DNA from: Pseudomonas frederiksbergensis
Lineage (GTDB): Bacteria > Pseudomonadota > Gammaproteobacteria > Pseudomonadales > Pseudomonadaceae
Direction: 5' to 3'
Length of the DNA stretch: 64,000 bases
Assembly (NCBI RefSeq): GCF_001952935.1
Contig: NZ_CP018319.1
Span: 248,001-312,000 of the forward strand
Under the pieces are notes generated by a model. It worked only from the letters and a program-made list of their open reading frames with translations. It was not told the origin of the DNA and ran no database searches. The position numbers were made by a program, and so were the translations under genes. Below are positions 58,131-64,000 of the stretch, in pieces (the first letter of the stretch is position 1; each line of letters opens with the position of its first letter).

Positions 58131-58368
58131 GGGGCAAACTCCAAAAAAAACGACTGGCGATTCTAACAGCCAAAACGCGTCTCGACGACGCGGGAAAACT
58201 ACCGAGGCGAATGTAGGACTATTCTGTTTTTTCAGCTGGCTATTGAACAAAACGAGCCTATTGACAAGGCTGCGAGCCAGCAAAGACGGCGCCTACGATG
58301 GTAGCGATTCACAGAAGCGCTCAGCCAGAGGACAATGTCGCAAAAGCCCCACTCGAAGGAGCCCCAGA

Positions 58369-58959
58369 ATGTCCGTTCCAAAAACGATGTTTCAACTCAG
58401 CGGCCGCGGTTACGCGGCAGCCGTTCTGAGTCATGCGACCCTTGTCATCATCGATGCCCAGAAAGAATACCTCAGCGGCCCATTGGCCTTGAGCGGTATG
58501 GATGCTGCCGTCGCGAACATCAAGCAACTGGTGGCCGCTGCCCGTGCAGCCGGTCGGCCGATCGTGCATGTCCATCACCTCGGCACCGTCGGTGGGCTGT
58601 TCGATCCACAAGGTGAGCGCGGTGAATTCATCCCGGGCCTGGAACCACAGGGCGACGAAACCGTCATCGGTAAATTGCTACCGAGTGCGTTCCACGGCAC
58701 CGAACTGCTGGAACGCCTGCAGAACCTCGGCTCGCTGGACCTGATCGTATGCGGCTTCATGAGCCACTCCAGTGTCAGCACCACGGTGCGCGCTGCGAAG
58801 AACCTGGGCTTTCGTTGCACGCTGGTAGAAGACGCCTGCGCGACCCGCGACCTGCCTTACAAGGGCGGCGTCCTGAGCGCAGCCCACGTTCAGCAGACGG
58901 AAATGGCTATCATGGCGGACAACTTCGCCACCCTCGCGCAGACTCACGAACTGATCTGA
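58369..58959 (+). CDS. Isochorismatase-fold hydrolase lacking the catalytic cysteine
   Basis: This 196-residue protein of the isochorismatase/nicotinamidase fold has the catalytic Asp D29 (VIIDAQKEY) and Lys K102 (VIGKLLPSAFHGTEL). The position of the nucleophilic Cys, normally before V in a T-D/H-x-C-V motif, reads SHSSVSTT (S135). A cysteine-type amidase mechanism is therefore unlikely without compensation. ATG 58369 follows AAGGAG. It stands alone; the substrate is unknown. Confidence 0.83.
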   Translation: MSVPKTMFQLSGRGYAAAVLSHATLVIIDAQKEYLSGPLALSGMDAAVANIKQLVAAARAAGRPIVHVHHLGTVGGLFDPQGERGEFIPGLEPQGDETVIGKLLPSAFHGTELLERLQNLGSLDLIVCGFMSHSSVSTTVRAAKNLGFRCTLVEDACATRDLPYKGGVLSAAHVQQTEMAIMADNFATLAQTHELI

Positions 58960-59090
58960 TCGACGCTCGATGAGCGGTGCATGCCGCCGCTCATCCGCAA
59001 AAGCCTATCATTTGCTGTAATTGTCTTAGCCTCAGGAACATCCCGGTCAACTCCCGGTCGAAGGGCCGATACCCATTGAGGAAGGTCGGA

Positions 59091-59411
59091 ATGAAGTTAT
59101 CCGATGGTTTTGACGCTCGCCGCTTGCGGCCCAAAGGCCAACGCAACTGGCGTTTTCGAATCGGCGCGGCATTTGCGGCCGTGCTGTCGATGTGCGGCGT
59201 GTTGATGGCGATGGCAGGCGCCGCCAGCCTGCTTGGCCATGCCCCCGCCCTCGGCGAGTTGAATACCAACCGGGTCGGGTCGGCAGTGATTCTGGCGATT
59301 GGCCTGTTCGTGCTGTACCTCGGCGTGTGGCTGTGGCGCCGCTGCCGTCGCCGCGCGCGGCAGTCGCAAGCGCTGAACATCTCCCCGCATTTGATGAAAA
59401 AGCACGACTGA
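59091..59411 (+). CDS. Small two-helix membrane protein
   Basis: This 106-residue protein has a basic N-terminus (DARRLRPKGQRNWRFR) and two transmembrane helices (FAAVLSMCGVLMAMAGAASLL and AVILAIGLFVLYLGVWLW), then an Arg-rich cytoplasmic tail. No domain was recognised. GAGGAAGGTCGGA precedes the ATG. It lies 75 nt upstream of the Smr-domain gene and could be cotranscribed. Confidence 0.7.
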   Translation: MKLSDGFDARRLRPKGQRNWRFRIGAAFAAVLSMCGVLMAMAGAASLLGHAPALGELNTNRVGSAVILAIGLFVLYLGVWLWRRCRRRARQSQALNISPHLMKKHD

Positions 59412-59486
59412 GCCGAGTGCCGTGCGTTTTCTCGCGCCCCATTCGTCTCGAGTTGGGTAAACTGGCCGCCCTTCGCGGAGGCTGAC

Positions 59487-60044
59487 ATGCAAGACGACGA
59501 TTTTTCCCTGTTCAAAAGCGCGATCCAAGGCGTCAAGCCGATCAAACACGATCGCGCCGAAACCGGCAAACCCAAAGCTGACCGCGCGCAAATCGCCAAG
59601 TTGCGTCAGGCCGCCACTGTGCGCACCGACGCCACCACCGTTGACGGGCTGTCCGATCAGTTCGTTATCGATGTTGGCCCGGAAGACGAGCTGATGTGGG
59701 CACGTGACGGCGTTCAGGAAAGCCAGATGCGCAAGCTCAAGATCGGCCAGATCCCATTCGAAGGCAGCCTCGACCTCCATGGCATGAGCGTGGAAAAGGC
59801 CCGGGAAACCCTCTGGGAGTTTCTGGCCGAAGCGACCAAATTCGAAATCCGCTGCGTGCGCGTCACCCACGGCAAGGCAGTGCGTCTGGACGGCAAGCGA
59901 CCGATGATCAAAAGCCACGTCAACACCTGGCTGCGCCAACATTCACAAGTGCTCGGTTTCACCTCGTGCCAAGCTAAACACGGCGGCGCCGGAGCAGTTT
60001 ATGTGATGCTCAAACGGACCATGATGGAAGGTCGTGACGAGTAA
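59487..60044 (+). CDS. Smr-domain protein (MutS2 C-terminal-like DNA endonuclease)
   Basis: This 185-residue protein has a charged N-terminal extension and a C-terminal Smr domain (about 90-178). The LDLHGMSVEKARETL motif supplies the H of the LDxH signature, and THGKAVRLDGKRPMIKSHV provides the HGxG-like region. The domain is found in nicking endonucleases and RNA-processing proteins. It is commonly encoded next to prmB and folE in Pseudomonas. Confidence 0.87.
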   Translation: MQDDDFSLFKSAIQGVKPIKHDRAETGKPKADRAQIAKLRQAATVRTDATTVDGLSDQFVIDVGPEDELMWARDGVQESQMRKLKIGQIPFEGSLDLHGMSVEKARETLWEFLAEATKFEIRCVRVTHGKAVRLDGKRPMIKSHVNTWLRQHSQVLGFTSCQAKHGGAGAVYVMLKRTMMEGRDE

Positions 60045-60100
60045 AGCGGTCGCCTTGTAAATGCACTCATAACACCCAGGACGGGAATATCCATAGCACG

Positions 60101-60129
60101 TTGTAGAGATAACGATTTGCAATGATATA
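60101..60129 (+). promoter_or_regulatory. Probable promoter of the repressor gene
   Basis: TTGTAG (60101-60106) and GATATA (60124-60129) are separated by 17 nt, moderate matches to sigma-70. It would give a leader of about 17 nt before ATG 60153, with no good Shine-Dalgarno. Confidence 0.35.
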
Positions 60130-60152
60130 GGAGCCCCCGTAATACTCCGCAG

Positions 60153-60887
60153 ATGGAATTCAAAGAACGACTCAAAGCAGCCCGCCAATACGCCAAGCTC
60201 AATCAGACCGAGCTTGCCGCGCGCGCAGGCCTGACGCAAACCTCAATCTCCGATCTTGAGCGCGGGAAATCGAAGGCAACAGCCTTCGCTGCCCAGATCG
60301 CTTCAGTATGTGGCGTTTCACCGATGTGGCTGGCTGAAGGTGTCGGGGACATGCTTAACGGGGTGTCCGATACGGTTCAGTTGAATCGCCCTGCTCCAAG
60401 CGTTGCAATGTCAGACATTCAGCCTTGGGACGACAGCACGCCCCTGGATGACGACGAGGTGTATGTCCCCTTCCTGCGTGAAGTTGAGCTGGCGGCCGGT
60501 TCAGGCCGTTTCGTGATCGCGGAAAACGACAGCGCCAGGCTGCGTTTCTTCAAGAAAGACCTGCGTCATAACAACGTGCAGTTCAACCATGCCAAGTGCG
60601 TACTGGTGAGCGGAAACAGCATGATCCCGGTACTGCGCGACGGCGCTACCGTTGGCCTGAACGTCGCAAAGAACTCGCTCGGCGATATCGTCGATGGCGA
60701 GATGTACGCGATCAATCACAACGGTCAGCTGCGCGTGAAACAAGTCTACCGACTGCCCAGCGGGATCCGCCTGCGCAGCTTCAACCGTGACGAGCATCCG
60801 GACGAGGACTACACCTTCGCCGAAATCCAGGAGCAGCAGATTGCAATCCTGGGTCATGTCTTTTGGTGGGCGATGTATTCACGGTGA
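60153..60887 (+). CDS. Phage CI-like/PrtR-like repressor with S24 autopeptidase domain
   Basis: This 244-residue repressor has an N-terminal XRE helix-turn-helix (residues 16-40: LNQTELAARAGLTQTSISDLERG) and a C-terminal LexA-type peptidase. The cleavage site is A115-G116 in VELAAGSG, the nucleophile S156 in SGNSM, and the general base K196 in LRVKQVY. It should repress phage or bacteriocin genes and self-cleave upon RecA-dependent DNA damage signals. It sits in a prophage remnant with a lyase gene and broken integrase. It may control the palindromic promoter at 61001-61042. Confidence 0.87.
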   Translation: MEFKERLKAARQYAKLNQTELAARAGLTQTSISDLERGKSKATAFAAQIASVCGVSPMWLAEGVGDMLNGVSDTVQLNRPAPSVAMSDIQPWDDSTPLDDDEVYVPFLREVELAAGSGRFVIAENDSARLRFFKKDLRHNNVQFNHAKCVLVSGNSMIPVLRDGATVGLNVAKNSLGDIVDGEMYAINHNGQLRVKQVYRLPSGIRLRSFNRDEHPDEDYTFAEIQEQQIAILGHVFWWAMYSR

Positions 60888-60946
60888 ACCAAGTTGCAGT
60901 GACTCGGGAACGTCCAGTGCCATGACGTTCGACGCCATCCAAGAGT

Positions 60947-60971
60947 AGCCCGCCAAGCGCGGGCTTTTTTT
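60947..60971 (+). terminator. Terminator after the repressor gene
   Basis: AGCCCGC-CAAGC-GCGGGCT is followed by seven T. Confidence 0.88.
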
Positions 60972-61000
60972 GTATTTGGAATATAGGCGTCGAATAAAAT

Positions 61001-61042
61001 ATGGGAATGCCCATTGACATGAAATATGGGAACGCCCATATT
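61001..61042 (+). promoter_or_regulatory. Promoter with two palindromic operators before the PL7 lyase gene
   Basis: ATGGGAATGCCCAT (61001-61014) and ATGGGAACGCCCAT (61026-61039) are near-perfect palindromes 25 nt apart. TTGACA (61014-61019) and CATATT (61037-61042) are separated by 17 nt. One operator abuts the -35 box and the other fills the spacer, so a dimeric repressor could shut the promoter off. The adjacent CI-like repressor is the likely binder (inference). Confidence 0.6.
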
Positions 61043-61080
61043 TGTATCCGGGCCAACGGAAATCGATCGGAAGCTGCCAG

Positions 61081-61120
61081 GCATCACTTCTGCCCATTTA
61101 CTGAGTGGGCAGAAGGATGC
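61081..61120 (+). other. Strong hairpin in the leader of the lyase gene
   Basis: GCATC-A-CTTCTGCCCA pairs with TGGGCAGAAG-GATGC around a 9-nt loop, with one bulged base. There is no T-run, so it is not a typical terminator. It lies in the transcribed leader (about 70 nt before ATG 61186) if the 61014 promoter is used. Confidence 0.55.
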
Positions 61121-61185
61121 AGGCCTGCATCAAACGCAAGGCTCACCAGAGCAAAAAACGACATCAATGGACTGAGGCAAAAACC

Positions 61186-61860
61186 ATGACTGTAGACATC
61201 AGCAACTTCACCATCGCTACCCCGCTTCCTATCTCCGACACCAACCCGATTGCGCTTGAGCTCATCGGCTGGCGCGCACTGATCGAATGCCCCGACGTCA
61301 TCTCAATGCTTGACGATGGTTCGGTGCAGATGACGGCGCCGACACTTGGAGCCTCGAGCAAAAGCACGCTACGAACCCGCTGCGAGTGGAAAGAGCCAGG
61401 TTACTGGCTGTTCTCCAGCGCAGCGGACCACTGGAACCGCCAGGAAATGCGACTGACCAAAGTCAACTCGCTGCAGAAAGTCGTGATCGGCCAGATTCAT
61501 GTGAAGGGTTCAGAACGACCTCCGGTAAAGGTGTTCTGGAACAAAGGAAAAATCACCATGGGGTTCCGGTCAAGCTACCTCCAGGACGATCCGGTCAACT
61601 CGACGGTTTTGGAGAACGTGCCGCTCGGTGCACTTTTCAAAATCAACATTCACGCCAACTCGAGCGGCGCCGTCTCTGTATCGGCTAGCTGTAACGGCGT
61701 TAAATCCACTTCCGCGATCATGCGCCTCGACAACACCTGGGACACGAAAACACTCGCCTTCCACGGTGGCGTGTACAACCAGATCGATTACTCCGACACC
61801 ACCGACCCGCTAGATGGTTCGGTCTGCATCATCAGCGATCTGTCGATCACTCACGTCTGA
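61186..61860 (+). CDS. Polysaccharide lyase family 7 (alginate-lyase-like) protein
   Basis: This 224-residue protein carries three PL7 landmarks: an R-x-R strand (STLRTRCEW, residues 60-68), QIH (Q103, H105, in VVIGQIHVKG) and the motif HGGVYNQ (Y197, residues 193-199). These supply the Gln, His and Tyr used for beta-elimination of alginate. No signal peptide is visible, unlike most PL7 enzymes. ATG 61186 follows GAGGCAAAAACC. Position in a prophage remnant suggests a phage depolymerase or acquired gene. Activity is not proven. Confidence 0.75.
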   Translation: MTVDISNFTIATPLPISDTNPIALELIGWRALIECPDVISMLDDGSVQMTAPTLGASSKSTLRTRCEWKEPGYWLFSSAADHWNRQEMRLTKVNSLQKVVIGQIHVKGSERPPVKVFWNKGKITMGFRSSYLQDDPVNSTVLENVPLGALFKINIHANSSGAVSVSASCNGVKSTSAIMRLDNTWDTKTLAFHGGVYNQIDYSDTTDPLDGSVCIISDLSITHV

Positions 61861-61977
61861 TACGACCTGCTTCGGCCTGATGAGTCATGACAGGCTTCAG
61901 GAAAGCATCACTGCTGCACCTTGGCGACAGGGTGTAGCGGGATGCGGATAAAATCCGCCTGGCCAGTGGAACCGACA

Positions 61978-62236
61978 AACACTTCCGCGCCGCACTGGCC
62001 GAAATGTCGCTTCGCGCCCGTCGGCATACAACTGCCGGCACACATACGCTACCATGTGCCTCATGTCGGGGATGAACCCTGCGTTTATTGCCACTCAGCT
62101 CGGTCATGGCGTTCAGATGTTGCTATCGACCTCCGCCCGATGGATCAACTCCAGCATCGACTGGTGTGAACTCGGGACGCTTGAAAAGAGCTTGATTGGT
62201 ACACAATTGGTACAGACAGAAACAGTACCCCTCTGA
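61978..62236 (+). pseudogene. C-terminal remnant of a phage tyrosine integrase
   Basis: Two adjacent frames give HFRAALAEMSLRARR and, after a -1 shift near 62023, YNCRHTYATMCLMSGMNPAF, then TQLGHGVQMLLST. This is the RHTYA box and GH motif of tyrosine recombinases. The catalytic Tyr in LLSTYARW is Ser here (TCC at 62132-62134). The N-terminal part is missing and a stop occurs upstream near 61938. The remnant ends 7 nt before the folE ATG. Confidence 0.75.
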
Positions 62237-62243
62237 AACCCTT

Positions 62244-62804
62244 ATGGAATCAGCCTCTGTGACACTGGAACAGAACTACACCGCGATTCTCGGCCAATTG
62301 GGCGAGGACGCCTCCCGCGAGGGCCTGCTCGACACGCCAAAACGTGCCGCCAAAGCCATGCAGTACCTCTGCCGCGGTTATGCACAGACACTGGAAGAGG
62401 TCACCAACGGTGCCTTGTTCAGCTCCGACAACAGCGAAATGGTGCTGGTGAAGGACATCGAGCTCTATTCGTTGTGCGAACATCACCTGCTGCCGTTTAT
62501 CGGCAAGGCTCACGTCGCCTACATCCCGAGCGGCAAGGTATTGGGCCTGTCGAAAGTCGCGCGGATCGTCGACATGTACGCACGCCGCCTGCAGATCCAG
62601 GAAAATCTCAGCCGCCAGATCGCCGATGCGGTCCAGCAAGTCACCGGCGCCCTGGGCGTTGCAGTGGTGATCGAGGCCAAGCACATGTGCATGATGATGC
62701 GCGGTGTGGAGAAACAGAATTCGACGATGATCACGTCGGTGATGCTGGGTGAGTTCCGCGAAAACGCGGCCACCCGTAGCGAGTTTCTCAGCCTGATCAA
62801 GTAA
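62244..62804 (+). CDS. folE: GTP cyclohydrolase I
   Basis: This 186-residue enzyme converts GTP to dihydroneopterin triphosphate for folate synthesis. The zinc ligands C78 and H81 (in LCEHHLLPF) and C149 ([10 protein letters not shown]) are present. The usual Pseudomonas start is close to SLEQNY; here ATG 62244 adds MESASV, and GTG 62259 (VTLEQNY) is an alternative. The 5' end adjoins the integrase remnant, so the native promoter and start may have been replaced. Confidence 0.93.
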   Translation: MESASVTLEQNYTAILGQLGEDASREGLLDTPKRAAKAMQYLCRGYAQTLEEVTNGALFSSDNSEMVLVKDIELYSLCEHHLLPFIGKAHVAYIPSGKVLGLSKVARIVDMYARRLQIQENLSRQIADAVQQVTGALGVAVVIEAKHMCMMMRGVEKQNSTMITSVMLGEFRENAATRSEFLSLIK

Positions 62805-62817
62805 TTCGCAGCAGAAG

Positions 62818-62846
62818 AAAACCGGCATTCATCGCCGGTTTTTTTT
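62818..62846 (+). terminator. Terminator after folE
   Basis: AACCGGC-ATTCATC-GCCGGTT is followed by a run of eight T, starting 14 nt after the stop. Confidence 0.9.
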
Positions 62847-62904
62847 CGCCTGCGAAAATCAGGTAAGCTGCGCGCCTTCTGTTTGCCCCTGTGAGGCTTA
62901 TACC

Positions 62905-63276
62905 GTGTTCGTTAAAGCGCTTCGTGTCGGCCTTGGCCAACTGATCATCTTCATCGACTTCATCACCCGCCCAAGCAAAAAGCAGCGCCCCGCCGAGGTT
63001 CAGGCTCAGGTCAACACGGCCGCCAAGGACCTGACCCTGTATCAGTTCCACGCTTGCCCCTTCTGCGTGAAAACCCGCCGCACCCTGCGCCGCTTGAACG
63101 TACCGGTGGCGTTGCGCGACGCGAAGAACAACGAACAGGATCGCCAGACCCTGCTGGAACAGGGCGGCAAGATCAAAGTTCCATGTCTGCGCATCGAAGA
63201 GAACGGCCAGACCACCTGGATGTACGAATCCAAGGTGATCATCGATTATCTGGACAAGCGGTTTGCCGCGGCCTGA
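62905..63276 (+). CDS. Glutaredoxin-like protein with an N-terminal hydrophobic segment
   Basis: This 123-residue protein has a hydrophobic N-terminus (VGLGQLIIFIDFITRP), which may be a membrane anchor, followed by a glutaredoxin domain (about 42-121). The active site is C51-P-F-C54 in QFHACPFCVKTRR, with the cis-proline in IKVPCLRIEENG and C-terminal MYESKVIIDYLDKRF. It probably reduces disulfides with glutathione. A GTG start at 62905 is assumed. Confidence 0.85.
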   Translation: MFVKALRVGLGQLIIFIDFITRPSKKQRPAEVQAQVNTAAKDLTLYQFHACPFCVKTRRTLRRLNVPVALRDAKNNEQDRQTLLEQGGKIKVPCLRIEENGQTTWMYESKVIIDYLDKRFAAA

Positions 63277-63303
63277 GTTTTTTGTGGCGTGATTGATGGC
63301 TTC

Positions 63304-63373
63304 TCCGCGAGCAAGCCTCGCTCCTACAGGTATTCGCTAGCCCGTGTAGGAGCAAGGCTTGCCCGCGAAGGCG
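63304..63373. repeat. Inverted REP pair
   Basis: TCCGCGAGCAAGCCTCGCTCC and TAGGAGCAAGGCTTGCCCGCG are opposed units with a short centre. Confidence 0.8.
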
Positions 63374-63405
63374 CCCGCCAGGCGCCACAAAATCCAGACC
63401 AAAAT

Positions 63406-63432
63406 AAACCGGCTCTAGAGCCGGTTTGTTTG
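63406..63432. terminator. Bidirectional terminator between grx and the aminotransferase
   Basis: AAACCGGCTCTAGAGCCGGTTT is a perfect 22-bp palindrome with T-rich flank TGTTTGTTT. It ends 10-15 nt from the aminotransferase stop on the minus strand. Confidence 0.8.
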
Positions 63433-63441
63433 TTTCTACCT

Positions 63442-64000
63442 TCAGGCTGCTTTTGCCGCCTGAGCCTGACGCACCACCGCAGCCAATCGCTTGAGCCCTT
63501 CGTCCAGCCGTGCCGGGTCAATGTGGCTGAAGTTCAGGCGCAAATGCCCCGGATTGCTGTCCGGTTCAGGGAAGAACGGCTCGCCCGGCATGAACGCCAC
63601 ATCCGCTGCCAGTGCAGCCTTGAGCAACGTACGCGTGTCCAGCGGCTGCTTGAGTGTCAGCCAGAAAAACAGCCCACCCTGCGGCACGTTCCAGTCCGCA
63701 AAATCTGCAAAATGCGTTTCCAGGGCTGACTGGAACGCGTCTCGACGAACCCGGTAGAAGTCCCGCAGCTCGCTCAAGTGATGCTGGAATTTGTCGGTGC
63801 CGATCCATTGCAGCGCTTGCCACTGACCCACGCGATTGGTGTGCAGGTCGGCCGATTGCTTGAGTTTCAGCAAGTGCGGGAAGAGATCCGGACTGGCGAT
63901 CAGATAACCGACTCGCAGTCCGGGCAACAGGGTTTTCGACACGGTGCCGGTGTAGATCCAGCTGGCCTTTTTCAAGCGACTGACGATCGGCGTGGCGCTG
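63442..64000 (-). CDS. PLP-dependent aminotransferase of the class I / MocR type (C-terminal part)
   Basis: The frame runs past the window edge; 185 residues are visible. The PLP lysine lies in YTGTVSKTLLPGLRVGYLIA, and the conserved arginine that binds the substrate carboxylate in NPGHLRLNFSH. The sequence resembles fold-type I enzymes such as 2-aminoadipate aminotransferases or the aminotransferase domain of MocR regulators. The N-terminal part, including any helix-turn-helix, is outside the window, so the two cannot be told apart. Confidence 0.8.
   Translation of the reverse strand, partial: SATPIVSRLKKASWIYTGTVSKTLLPGLRVGYLIASPDLFPHLLKLKQSADLHTNRVGQWQALQWIGTDKFQHHLSELRDFYRVRRDAFQSALETHFADFADWNVPQGGLFFWLTLKQPLDTRTLLKAALAADVAFMPGEPFFPEPDSNPGHLRLNFSHIDPARLDEGLKRLAAVVRQAQAAKAA

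Noticed and set aside
60045..62243. Attachment sites flanking the prophage remnant
   Set aside because: No direct repeat joining the Smr side and the folE side could be found by eye.

Overview
The window is about 64 kb of a high-GC Pseudomonas chromosome, most likely from the P. fluorescens group. This rests on gene content and order (the nuo operon, czcCBA with czcRS, cysS-glnS-ppiB-lpxH, tamAB, aroC next to an MFS gene and mtnD, prmB-smr, folE) and on dense REP-type repeats (GTGGGAGCGRGCYTGCTCGCGA) between genes. Most of it is ordinary core genome. No rRNA, tRNA, CRISPR array or intact insertion sequence was seen.

Layout: 1-7.4 kb is the distal nuo operon (end of nuoG, then nuoHIJKLMN), closed by a terminator. 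7.6-8.5 kb is a small Phd/PIN toxin-antitoxin pair downstream of a decayed antitoxin gene. 8.6-19.3 kb looks like a metal-response neighbourhood: an OprD-family porin, two small periplasmic PtrA/DUF2790-type proteins, the CzcCBA efflux pump and the CzcRS two-component system. Three of these promoters share one 16-bp motif. 19.6-27.8 kb is a six-gene glycerol-type ABC transporter (glpSTPQUV order) read away from a sigma-54 activator, with a sigma-54 promoter and six TGAACA repeats between them. 28-29.2 kb is an MFS gene between two direct copies of a palindromic repeat. 29.6-34.3 kb holds cysS, glnS, ppiB and lpxH. 34.4-39.3 kb is a MarR/OMF/EmrA/EmrB efflux operon with palindromic operators in its promoter. 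39.8-45.2 kb is tamAB.

45-55 kb holds a GNAT enzyme, xthA, a PstS-OmpA fusion, an ankyrin protein, an acyl-CoA synthetase, a DUF3509 gene with a sigma-54 promoter, then mtnD, an MFS gene and aroC. Here mtnB is reduced to a 3' stub and mtnC is absent beside mtnD. 55-60 kb holds a hydrolase, a 268-bp cloverleaf-like inverted-repeat element, an unrecognised membrane protein, prmB, an isochorismatase-fold protein without its catalytic cysteine, and an Smr-domain gene. 60.1-62.2 kb is a prophage remnant (CI-like repressor, PL7 alginate-lyase-like gene, broken integrase) inserted just upstream of folE. A glutaredoxin and a partial aminotransferase end the window.

The strongest leads are the cloverleaf element with two diverged but still self-complementary units, the shared czc-type promoter motif, the methionine-salvage deletion, and the two sigma-54 promoters with repeated upstream sites.
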